From Setoptus koraiensis (lineage: Eukaryota; Arthropoda): DNA of 64,000 bases. The stretch's first letter is position 1. Each line of letters begins with the position of its first letter. The translations under genes were made by a program, and so were the position numbers. Location: positions 1,922,001 to 1,986,000 of the forward strand of contig CM106585.1 of assembly GCA_048013815.1 (NCBI GenBank), read 5' to 3'. Below the pieces are notes generated by a model. The model worked only from the letters and a program-made list of their open reading frames with translations, was not told the DNA's origin and did not search any database. Below are positions 32,740-43,842 of this stretch, piece after piece.

Positions 32740-35700
32740 CATTTGTCGTTGTTAGACACTTGAACTGGCCATGTTATGTTGTGCCATGTTTTGTTGGCTG
32801 GCAGTTGGACAGTGTGCGGTGATCAAATGGCGCAAACAACAATCTATCAACAATCAAGTGGCTCCTATATGCTGCAACAACAACACCGGCAACCTGTCTC
32901 GCGAGAACCGAAGTGTGCCAGCAAACCAACACTGTGCCAACTAATGCTTGGCGTATGGCGTTGCTATAGGTGCTAATGCCGTCATGCTGAGATTGGCGAG
33001 CATCGTGTTTTGATTAACCTGTTATGTGATTTGTTGTTTGTTAGAACAGATCGGTGTGCGCGATGTGTGACGCGAATTTGAATTTGGCTGGCTGGAGCAT
33101 CAGGTTGTTTATTGCAACGACAGCAACAACAACAACAACAACAACAAGTCGATGTAACCCACGGCGCTAACAGCTAGAGTGAGAATGTTGTTTATGGTCG
33201 TCGTGCAACTGCAAAAACTGTTGCATCACCACCGACAACAACAACAACAGCAGCAGCAGCAACAACAGCAACAACGACAACCTGTCCACGACGACACCAC
33301 CTAAATTACTCTCCATGTCTCACTCACCTGTTGCGACGTATGTGTGTGACAAGATTGATAGTGTTACATGATTGCAGCTTGTTTTGCAGCCACTGTCAGT
33401 GTGGCTGAGCTGTCAGTATGCTGGCTGTCACAGGATGACAACCAGCATAACTAACTTGTCATGCTCAACACACTCGCATGAGAGTTATTGTTTGTGTCGC
33501 GAGGTGTCAGTTCGAGTATTTTTTCCCAGTGCTGCTTTAGTTTACAAGCTTTATTCACTATGTTGAGATTCACCATGTTGAGATTCACCATGTCGAGATT
33601 CACCCATGTCGAGATTCACCCATGAATAAAGTTGCCGGTCATAGATCATGGTGCATCGGTTTGGATTAGCTGTGATTACGCAATGCGATCGTCGTCATAA
33701 TCATTGTCAAGACCCACGAGCACAACCACAAACAGTGTCCAGTGGCCAGCGCCAAGATGATAAAAGTAACTGCAATCTAACGCTTATTCAATTTCCATCT
33801 TTACAATTCACTTGTAATACCTGTGTGTTCACCTGTAAATCTCTGTAGCATCGTTGGCTGCACGATAATCGGACGACGGGCGACGGACGACGGGCAGCTT
33901 ACGAGGCCACAGAGATGGCTGCCACTGGCCACTGGCGCCATTTATACGGCGAGTTTGTTGTTGTTCGAGTTAGTTGCGTCATAACAACTAACTTGACTTC
34001 AAAGCTACTTGTTGTTATGAAGAATCCATTGGACGTGTCAACAAAACACGACCAAGCGCACAGACGACAACAACAACAAATGGACAAATCGAAGCAAGCG
34101 CTTTTAGTCGTTCAATTGAATGTATAAATAAACAACAACTACTATTGCTAATGAACTATTGTTTCCAAAGTTTCGCTCTCTTTCTGCTCCATAAATGTTT
34201 TCTTCTTCAGTCAAGTGGTCGTTAATTGTGCGCCGCTTGTTGCTTGCTGCTTGCTGTTTGTGACTTGTGACCAACTATAATATATAACTGGCTAGCATGC
34301 CACTGACCAACAGCTGACGACCAGCCACCATTGACAGTTGGCACAGAGTGAGAGAGTGAGTTGAGACAAGTTACACAACGACAACAACAATACACAAATA
34401 GACAACTTATCTAATGACAATGAACAATGGGCCATCCGGTTGCGTAACGTTATCTCTCTTTATATCAATGCGAATGTAGAGTTTGCTTTATTGTTTTACT
34501 TCATGTCAATTGTCGAACGGGCACCTCTCCTGTGCGACAGGTCTTTTTGTGAGGCAACCAACAGCGACAGTAGCGACATTGCCAGCAACAACGACACTGG
34601 CAACACCAGCGACAACAGCCAAAGCAACCAAAGCAACGACAGCAACAGCAACAAGAGCTCGCAAAGAGCCAGCGAGAGTAATTTGCATATGGTGAGCAGT
34701 GAAAACAGTTAGAGCATGAGCAAATAATTAACTCTTTGTTGTCGTTGTTGTCGTTGCCGGCGAATTGCCCGGGCACCATGACTATATCGAATGATATGTT
34801 ATATAGGTTAACAAGCTAACCATCGCGAGCTGCAGCCGAGTGACGGACAAAATAATAATATCATAATAAAGATCATCAGTGGATAGCGAGTGTTGCCAAG
34901 ATGATATCTCAGTAGGCAGCTCAGATGGCAGCTAGATTACGACAGCAACAGGCGGCCAGCAATGGATTCACTAGATAGTATCTAGTAGTTTCAAACAATC
35001 ATTTGCACAGCGAGACGACTTGAATTATTGCACAACATTATGTTTAAAATGCAGTATATTATGACCAATTGTTACATACACAACAGTCACTCATAGCCGA
35101 GTGTGTGATACCCGATCTCTGGCTTGCCCTGGTCGCTGCTTTAATTTGCTTGTGTGTCTGGTTAGACTGTCTTAGTTGAACAGTAACAACAACAACAACA
35201 ACAACAACAACAATAAAGTCAGTTGCACGAAAGTGACAATTAACTCGCATAAGATCACAAATATAAATTATTATCATAAGTCGTCGTTTGTTGTTATTGT
35301 AACTGTTTGTTGGTTGATATAAAACAATTGATATGATGATATGAAAACAGACGACATAAAGTATGGTCAGCTGAGTGTGTTTATTGGGTTGTTGCAGCAA
35401 CGACAATCAGCAACCGACAGCGCCAACTGTGTCTGACAAAACTTGTGAGCCAATGACAAAACTCATTAGCTCACACACACACACGGATAATACGTTACGT
35501 CACTGGTTGTTGTTGTTGTTGTTGTTTTTTGCTCGTACATGTTGAGGTCAAAAGTCAATCATCAACCACACATACGCACAACAAACAGTTTGTTGGGCGC
35601 ACAGAGGAATTTTTATATAATTTTACTCGTTATTTACATTTGAATAAAATGATTTGATCCCGTAGGAATGGCGTGTTTTGGCTGTTGCAAGTAGCGCAAC

Positions 35701-36823
35701 CATCAGATAAGAGCATAGATTAAATAAACCAATACAGTTGACATTGGGCAGCTCACACGTTCATTGTCTTGGCATTGCCACTCACAATCAGCTGACTGCC
35801 GCTGTCAAACGATACCAACTGCCGTCTGACAACGATATCAACTGCTGTCAGACTGTATCAGCTGGCGTCACTTGACAGTTGATGGTTGCGAGTGTCCTCT
35901 CCAAAAGTCATCTCATCCGAAAGGGCGCCCCACTAGCAAACATACGAACAGTTTAAATATTTGTATATGCACATAATATAACAACATGAGCATAACTTGC
36001 CGCTAGCTTGGGTTGTTGTCACTGTTGCATCACTGTCATTATCGTTACCGTCATCGCCACCAGCTAACTACCAGCAACCATTAGTAGCGACATTACGTAA
36101 TAGCTTGTTGTTGTTGTTGCTGCAACAACAACAATGGTGCAACGCACATTCTTTGCGCTAGGTGAAGCATGAAACTAACAGACGCGGCCGACTCATGCAC
36201 AAACTTGTCACCTTTGCCATATTTGCAGTGTGACGCAACGAATCGCAGTTGTCATACTTTTGATACTTTTGTACTTGTGATGGTGGCCAGAAAGTGGACA
36301 AACAAACAAACAAACAAACAAGCAAGCAGATAGAGCCGCAGCACCTATAAAGTAAATGAGCATGATTGGCGCTCAGCATTGGAGCCAACCAGCGAGGGAT
36401 CACCTCACCTTTATAGGGTCTCTATTGGGCCCAAACAAACGAACGACAGTAATGACATTGTTTGCAATACAATGGTGATGTGATTTCGCTGTAATGCCGG
36501 TATAATGCTGATGTAAGGCTGATGTAATGCAGATATAATGCTGATACAATGCTGATATAGTTATGGAGCGCCGAAGTGGCGACAATTGATAAAGTCGAGT
36601 AAACTAAATGCTGCCATAAATGACTGGCGAAATATATACTGACTTGTCAGTATTACTGAGCACAGTGAGCACGATTACGGGGATATTCTCTAGTGTCAAA
36701 GTTGGATATATTGTAGATAATGTACGGCGTGCGATGAAGGGCAGAGCGGCGACGACGACGACGACACGAGAGGAAATGGCCGACAGATAATTTGCTAGGC
36801 CGTAAATTGAGTTTTAGCTGTTT

Positions 36824-36891
36824 GAAGTGGCCAGAGTGAAGTGACCAGAGTGAAGTGACCAGAGTGAAGTGACCAGAGCGAAGTGACCAGG
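36824..36891. repeat. Minisatellite, 14-bp unit, about five copies
   Basis: The unit GAAGTGACCAGAGT is repeated, with a G in the first copy (GAAGTGGCC) and a C in the fourth. Confidence 0.93.
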
Positions 36892-38225
36892 CAAAAGCGT
36901 CGTCCAGCAGAGTCGTTAGTGCAGTTAGTTGATGTGGCACAGTTTTGCACAAAGACAATAAAGACTCTTATCTCACCACCAGGTGAACAAAGAGACTGCT
37001 ACATAATGGTTGTTTGGCAGCACTGATATAATCTAATGAAGATGGACACAGGATGTGAAGTGACACCATCCAATGGCCAGTTGCTACAGTTTTGATAATG
37101 GCATAATGAGCCAAGGTTGGTCAGCCGGCCACTGGACAAACTGATCAACTTGCGACGACCTGCATCATCTCACCTGTCTCATGTCGCTGCAACATAATGC
37201 ATGCATATGCGTAATATGCGTAATAGGCGCAATAGGCGCAATAGGCGCAATAGGCAACAATATGCAACGAGTCTCCAGAGCGAAGCAGATAAAATGAAAA
37301 TAATCATATGATTATGTTTCAGCGGGCGACGACACCAGCACACTCTTACATGCATATGCCTACTATATGCCTATCACCGTATACACAGATAATCATCATG
37401 GGAACGGACAACATGATGAATGATGATGCAACTCACACAACAGCAACAACGACAGCAACAGCAGCAACAACAACAACGACAACAACGACAGCGACAACAG
37501 CAGCAACAACAACAACGACAACAACGACAGCGACAACAAGTGGCTACCATTAGCCATTTCATATTGACCAATGAGATATGACGCTGGTGCTGGTGCTGCT
37601 GCCGCTGTGACAGCGCAACGTTTTGTTGTTGCTCCTGTCACACACAGCTGATGCCAAACAACAGCTGATGAAGCCTGTTGTGTCAGATGTCAGTTAGCGG
37701 TGGTCAGTTGATACAAGTTGGTCAGGTGTTACTGTTGTTGTTGCTGCTGCTGCTGCTGCCGCTGCTCATGTTGTTGTTGCTCATGTTGCTGCTGGCGCAA
37801 TAGTTGCAGTGGTGCCAGTGGCCAATATAATTCACTGCTACACTGTTAATGGGTGCGCAAGCAACAAGTGGCCGAATATCGTCATGATGCGTTGCGATAT
37901 GAACATGAGACTGAGATTTTGCGCTCACAATTGTCAGCGCAAAATCTCAATGCAAAATCTGGGCGCAAAATCTCACAACAGCGCAACATTTCACTGTGAG
38001 CATCATCACGCAACAAGTGCAGGCACAATAATTAACATTGGCCAGCAAATTTGAGGCAAATTTCAGCCACCACCATGTCACAAATAGTAAATAGTAGGCC
38101 CGGTTTCCTGTTTGCCAACCGGCCGCCTGCCAGTCACAGCGCGCATAAAACGCGACCATAACTATTGTCTGGCGCACTAATTAACTAATGGACTAGTGCT
38201 GTCGCCATTGGCGCTGTCAGTGTGT

Positions 38226-38294
38226 CGCTCACCTGTCTCATACAGGCTGTATCATACAGGCTGTCTCATACAGGCTGTATCATACAGGTGAGCG
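38226..38294. repeat. Minisatellite of a palindromic 14-bp unit with inverted ends
   Basis: Four copies of CTGTMTCATACAGG (M alternates C, A, C, A; 38,233-38,288) are bounded by CGCTCACCTG on the left and CAGGTGAGCG on the right. The unit is nearly self-complementary, so the whole 69-bp block is close to one palindrome. Both ends match splice-donor and E-box sequences. Confidence 0.9.
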
Positions 38295-38771
38295 TATGTC
38301 GTGGACGGCAACAAACAGCACGCTTGACGCGCTCCCAGATATTTCACCTGTGTTTGTGTGTGTTGATATTAGCTGACCATTGAGTTGACCATTTGTTGGC
38401 CATTATTTCACCTGATACGACGGACATAACTCGTTGCTTATGCGCCTGCCTGTTCCATTTATAGGCCCACGACAAGACCATTTGCGCGTATATTTATACT
38501 TGTATTTATGTTTGCATAGTTGCGTAACCAACAGCCAGCCAGACAGACATTCTTTACGCTAGACGAAGCATGAAAGTGGCAGCCATTGTTTGTGTGTCTC
38601 GCCATACGGACGCGAACAATGGCTGCCAGTGTGATGCTGGCAACAGGTAAAAGTAGCGTCTGCTTGTCACCGACAAAAACAAACATCCATCTATCTGTTT
38701 TAAGAGACACTTAAGTCAGTGCTAATTGCCAGAGATCTTTTGGCACAGTTTACACACAGTGGTCAGCTCGG

Positions 38772-39402
38772 TTGATAAGCTCGGTATGGCCACTTAGTGA
38801 CGAGCACACGATTGGTCAGCGACGCAGCGTCGCAGTCAGCTGGACAATTGTGTCGCTGTCAATTTGTGCAGCATTTGTGTCACTGTCAGTCAAGGGTGAA
38901 TCCAGCGAGACCAAATTGCAAAATGTTCAACAACTGTCCTCTGAGGGGCGCCTCAAACTGCTGTCACTAATGAAACAACCCTGGCCACGTTATTGTTCCA
39001 TAGAGCAAATCAATGATTTAATATATTACGACGAACAGGATTATTTATCTACGAATTCGAGTGCAAATTGGGATGAAACAATGCACAAATTGAGGTACAC
39101 CTACGATGCCCACCAATCGCTTTTGTACACAGTGTGTGCGGCTGGTCACTGTCCGAGAAACAGTCTTATGACGCGAACAGAAACATAACATAATGCGACA
39201 ACTTAGCAATCCAATGTTTCAATTCACAGACGCGATTCACAATACTACGCCAGACAGTGATTCAGAGACATTCAAGCGATTATTCGATGATTATTTGAGG
39301 GCCAAGGGCGACTCAGACCCAGAATCACAGGTGAATGCACGATATGGCCATCGATTCGAAGCGCTTATCACACAGCTCAATGACGACTCACACCATCAAT
39401 GA
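38772..39402 (+). CDS. Candidate small-protein gene, two adjoining frames, unknown function
   Basis: Frame 38,772-39,188 reads a hydrophobic stretch (VSWTIVSLSICAAFVSLSVKG) followed by balanced, non-repetitive protein (KLLSLMKQPWPRYCSIEQINDLIYYDEQDY and KLRYTYDAHQSLLYTVCAAGHC). It has no ATG before the hydrophobic part, so an upstream exon or an internal acceptor (CACTGTCAG before TCAAGGG) is likely. Frame 39,193-39,402 continues in similar style (FKRLFDDYLRAKGDSDPE, RFEALITQLNDD) and stops 15 bases before AATAAA. The composition is unlike the surrounding repeat-rich DNA. I do not recognise the family. Whether a small intron joins the two frames is unresolved. Confidence 0.4.
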
Positions 39403-39417
39403 TAACTATCAATTTTT

Positions 39418-39423
39418 AATAAA
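39418..39423 (+). terminator. Poly(A) signal after the candidate small-protein gene
   Basis: AATAAA lies 15 bases after the TGA at 39,400-39,402, spacing similar to the receptor and Tom7 genes in this window. Confidence 0.45.
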
Positions 39424-39663
39424 TGCGGCCATACATTTGGCCGGTCAACTGAAGCCTTCAAGCGTCGAGCTGTCAGGCGTCATCTATGCCATCTATGCGT
39501 CTACATCTATTTAACGAGCTGCATGTTATGTAACTTACAACTTATCTTACAACTTGTTAGCTACAAAGGCGTTGCGACAACGCAACAGAAACAGCTGTTC
39601 CACTCGGTTTGACAGGCAACTAGTCAGTTTGGTTGGTCAGTTTGTCAGTTGGCAAGCGACAGA

Positions 39664-39691
39664 GCGTGCCAATTGGCTAGTTGACAATTGG

Positions 39692-39724
<33 letters not shown>
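39664..39724. repeat. Hairpin (12-bp perfect stem) next to a (CA)n run
   Basis: GCGTGCCAATTG (39,664-39,675) and CAATTGGCACGC (39,685-39,696) are exact inverted copies with a nine-base loop. The right arm runs directly into a CA microsatellite ending near 39,724. Confidence 0.9.
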
Positions 39725-39727
<3 letters not shown>

Positions 39728-40093
39728 TGACAAGTGTCGCATGCGGCCGACAGGTTGACGTGATTATTTGCATGACGTAACTGCTGCTAACCACTGTTGC
39801 TGGCCGCTGACCACCGTCGCTGGCTGCTATAATACAGTATGATGTGACCAGTGTGACGTAATAGCAATACTTTAGTGTTGCTGGCGGCAGCACTTGCTCA
39901 ACCGGACAACAAATGACACTGTCATTTGATTGCCTATATCATATGATATCAGGTGATGGTCAGTCAATGTGGTTACATGTGTACAGTGTGCCCACGAAAG
40001 AGGTGCCCATCGGCACTTCGTCTGTGGGCCGCCAGGGCGGCGCTGCCAGTGAGAGGCTCAGAAATTGTGAAACGGCGCATCGCATCGAGTGAA

Positions 40094-40602
40094 TGCATCA
40101 ATGACGATAATTTAGGGTTAGTGCGGCCGTCGTGCATCCGTTACAAACAATTCGGTGTCTGTGTTTATTTGATGGCGGTGCCCTTACCGGCTATGGCCGC
40201 GCCATATCACAACATCCATCAACAGCAACATCAACATCAACATCAACAGCGACGGCAACAACAACAGCGTCGGCAACAGCAACATCGTCGGCAACAGCGA
40301 CGCCAACAACAACAGCGTCGGATGGAGGCGACTTTGCGCACTTTGTTTGTTGCTGTTGGTCCCGTTTCGGGCGCCTTCGATGCGCCGGCGAGCACGTTGG
40401 CTCGTTGGCATTGTCATAAACGCGACGAGACGAGCCAAACAACAACGGCCCGGCGACCGTTACGCCAGGTGAGTGGGGCGGCACTAAAGAGTGGACTCAT
40501 TAATGGGGTTGGTACAGCACCGATAGCGGCGCACAGAGCCATTGGGCCATTGGCGCTGGCGTCGGCATCAAAGTCAATGAATAATAGGTATCACCGACCA
40601 AT
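40094..40602 (+). repeat. Segmental duplication copy A (inverted partner at 57,757-58,255)
   Basis: This 509-bp block recurs in reverse orientation at 57,757-58,255. Shared landmarks are TGCATCAATGACGATAATTT at one end, CGGCTATGG, a CAACAGC/GGCAACA tract, the block ARRPLRQ with a CCAG/GTGAGTGGGG donor-like site (40,466-40,478), and AATAATAGGTATCACCGACC at the other end. Reading frame is not kept between copies, so it is not evidently coding. Confidence 0.85.
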
Positions 40603-40923
40603 ACAAACTTGGCCGCTGCCACCAATCACCAACTGCCACAAAAACAACAACAACAACAGCAACAGCGACGACAACGCCAACCGACTGACCGATCGATGGA
40701 GCTTTCAATTGTAAGGTGAATTGTTAGTTAGTTGATTGCTGGTTGGGCCGGTTCGTGGCGGCTGCTCATTTTGGTGCCGGCATCGCGGGCACGTTGATTG
40801 GCATTGGCGCATTTGCTATAATTGTGCCGGCATTTGCTCATAGTTGCCGTTGCCGGTATTGAGACCATGATTTGTATTGGTTGATCATTTGATTGCAATT
40901 GGCCACTATGAGCAGCAGTATAA

Positions 40924-41061
40924 TTGAAGCGAAAAGGCCCAATTGCGCTCGCCGGCGCTATCAGCGCCACTTTTCTAGCCCAACAAACGCCGGCCATCAA
41001 ACAAGTGGCGGCACCAGCGCCGGCTCCGGCGGTATCCACTTTTCAGCCGCCAGCTCAACAG
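40924..41061 (+). CDS. Candidate coding exon, low-complexity protein
   Basis: The frame reads LAGAISATFLAQQTPAIKQVAAPAPAPAVSTFQPPAQQ and meets a donor CAACAG/GTAAGC at 41,062 in phase 0. The next candidate exon (41,253) starts in phase 0 after a strong acceptor. A second frame (ending in phase 1) is also open across both pieces, so the coding frame is uncertain. The upstream boundary is unknown. No family is recognised. Confidence 0.3.
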
Positions 41062-41252
41062 GTAAGCTGCTGGCGGCCAGCGGCAGCGACACGGCGAGCT
41101 GGCGAGCTGGCAAGTGCATCATAAATGGCGCAGGATAATAAATAATTTGCATATACACACGGCATGCCGCAAAAGAAGATATAAAACTGTGCACTTTGTT
41201 TGTTGTTTGTTATTCTCTTGGCCTCGCGCTCGTTATTTGTCTTTCTCAACAG

Positions 41253-41378
41253 GGCCGGCCAACGGCAACAACCACGGCAACAACCACGGCAACACTGACG
41301 GCAACAACTGCAACAACCACGGCAACAACGACAACGGCAACGACAACAACAGCCAAGCTAGCGGCATCTTCTAAGTGA
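41253..41378 (+). CDS. Candidate terminal exon, Thr/Ala-rich
   Basis: It follows a strong acceptor (TTATTTGTCTTTCTCAACAG). In phase 0 it reads GRPTATTTATTTA..., ends AKLAASSK and stops at 41,376. Joined to 41,061 it would give a 190-bp intron. No AATAAA is seen nearby, which weakens the call. Confidence 0.3.
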   Translation, partial: GRPTATTTATTTATLTATTATTTATTTTATTTTAKLAASSK

Positions 41379-43108
41379 TTGGGCCGAGATTAAACTGGAG
41401 TAAATGCGCCGGTCAATGTGCACAAACTGACCGGCAATGCAAACAATGCGACCAGTCGGCCGCTGGCCACAGCGTCGCCCATTCATCGTTAGCTGTGCCG
41501 CCGTCGACGACAAGCCGACCGTTTCGAGGCTGCGCCGGCCGAGACCCCAGCGCGGCGCTTCTGTTCACCTGTGCCTACCTGCGCCTACCTGTGGCCGACT
41601 GTGCCTACCTGTGCCTACCTGGCGCTAACTGGCTCACCGGCTAACTGGCTCACCGGCCAACTGGCTCACTGGCCACTGGCTGATCCGCACCGGCAATCAT
41701 GAACCGGCATCAATGAACGTTCACACAGACTTGAAATTAATTGCCGCACAATGAAAGTTGACTCTTGACATGTTTTGGAGCGCCAAAGTGGCTGCCCGAC
41801 TAACTAATTTAGACGGTGTGTGCGTGTGTGTGTGTGTGTGCAAAATGGTGGCCACAACAACAACACTCATAGCATGTGTCGTGCGTTGTGTATCGAGTGA
41901 GCTGGTGGCGGTCATAAAACAAGCCAGCAACTTGTATATGACGTCATATTACGACGGGCACCCAAATGATAAGACGAGCAATGAGCGCACATTGGCGCAT
42001 CACTGGCGCATCGCAGGCGCAGCTCGCAGCAGCAGCTCATAGAAACGGCTCATAGACGGCGGCTCATAGACAGCTTATAGCAACAGCTTATGGCGACATA
42101 AGACAGGTGAGTTACCCAATCGCTGCCCAGTTAATGGTCAGCGTGAGCGGCGCACATATTGTAATGAGTATTTATTGTGCCTGTGCCGAGGTATGCGCGC
42201 ACAATAAATACACAGTGCACGATTGCCATTGTTGCCATGACGATTGTGCTGTGTCGGCTTGCGCCACGACCTATATCGGCCGTGTCACTGGTCACTGGTC
42301 ACCAGTGTGTGTCATTGCGTCGTCGTATATAGGTTACATTGCTCACATATGTATAATAGTTGGTATTGTGTGTATGTGTTTATATGTGTGAAAGTATACT
42401 GTATTGTAAATGGACTATACGCTATTATGCAATAGTCATGAGAGAGCATACGAAATGCAAATTGCGTACGCTCCCATGATCGTTGGCGCAAGCTGGCCGG
42501 CGCAAGATCGCCGGCACATGCAAGCCGGCGCAAGATCGCCGGCGCATGATCGCTGGCAAATGATGGCCAGAGATATGCTGTGGCGAGAGTGACAACAACA
42601 AGTGTGTGAGGCCAGTGACACCGATTAGTATATTGCATGATGACGTGGACGCATTGTTGTGTGTTTGGCTTTATTCGATTAGTATCGCATTATCCATTAC
42701 AGCTCGTCGTCGTCGTTGTTGTTGTCGTTGTTGTCGTTGTTGCTGTTGTTGTTGTTTGGCATAGTGGCAATTAACTGGCGCTGGCGCTGCTATTGCGCAA
42801 GCCATAATTCTTGTTATTCGTGCATCATGCTCGCATTATGCCATTACATAACATTATGCCTTTGTGCCATCTGTGCCTGTGTGTGTGTGCATGTTGCATT
42901 ATGCACAATGTTGTGCGGCCGACTTGTTTTTCGAAATTGCCAATTTTCAATGGTGCAATTGGAAGCGCCTCGGAGCTCGCTGGCTGCATCTGGGGGTTTG
43001 CATGTGTGCAGTCCTGGCGCTCGGAACGCACAGTTATGACACAACAACAACAACAGCAACGACAGCAGCAACAACAAGACACAACAAGGATGCGGCCGAC
43101 ATGAGCTG

Positions 43109-43150
43109 CTCAGGTGAGCTCAGGTGAGCTCAGGTGAGCGCACCTGAGCT
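43109..43150. repeat. Tandem CAGGTGAGCT, three copies plus an inverted copy
   Basis: Three direct 10-bp copies of CAGGTGAGCT/CG are followed at once by CACCTGAGCT, a near-inverted copy. The unit combines an E-box core (CAGGTG) with a splice-donor-like sequence. Confidence 0.9.
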
Positions 43151-43728
43151 CACATGAGCACAGCGCAAGCGGGCAGGCTCAGGTGAGTGGTGAGTAGCAG
43201 CCGGTATTGACTAGGCACAGGTCGGTGGCTGGTTGCCAGTAGCGGCTACTGACTGCTCGCCAAGTAGCCGAACAGAAGCAACCAGGTCACGACGATCAAT
43301 AAAGAGCGCAAGTCGGCGCTCATTTTAGGTGCGGTGATGCGCTATTGAATTGGTTGAATTTTCTATCACGACCACTATTGCACAACAACAACAGCGGCAA
43401 CGACCACAGCAGCAGCAGTAGCAACAGCAGCAGCAACAACAGCGGCAGCGGCAACAACAGCAACAGCAACAACAGCAACAGGTGAGGTGGGCAACAGTGG
43501 AAATAAACGCATAAAAGGCGCATTTTGTCCATTGTGGCGTAATGGCCGGGCCGGCTATCACTAGCGCACATCACTGACACACGGGAGTGCGTTACACAAT
43601 CGACAGAATGCAAGCCACAGAATCGAGTAACTCCGACTCTCATCATTAGTGTGTGCGCGCCTGAGACTGGACAAGCCACAAGAACGGCGGACAATGAGCG
43701 AGTCAATATGAACATAATTGTTAGCTGG

Positions 43729-43842
43729 CAACAGCAGCAGCAACAACAGCAGCAACAACAACAACGACAGCAACAGCAACAGCAACAACAGCAACAGCAG
43801 CAACAACAACGACAACAGCAGCAACAACAACAACAACAACAA
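43729..43842 (+). repeat. Long CAG/CAA tract
   Basis: About 38 CAG/CAA triplets with a few CGA interruptions. It is open as poly-Gln on the plus strand, but without flanking coding sequence I treat it as a plain repeat. Confidence 0.9.

Larger units (their letters stand above)
31272..38771. other. Repeat-rich sequence, no gene supported
   Basis: This stretch has minisatellites (31,753; 36,824; 38,233), a strong palindrome (32,695-32,739), CAA/TTG tracts (33,120; 33,237; 34,560-34,660; 35,187; 35,510; 37,437-37,540; 37,735) and a GCTGATGTAAT-like tandem repeat (about 36,490-36,560). Open frames at 32,164-32,518 on both strands and at 34,440-34,712 lack splice or homology support. Confidence 0.4.

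Noticed and set aside
42107-42391. Cysteine-rich open frame (CACAEVCAHNKYTVHDCHCCHDDC)
   Set aside because: It starts at a donor-like CAGGTGAG, has GT/CA-rich flanks and lacks any exon boundary that would make it coding.
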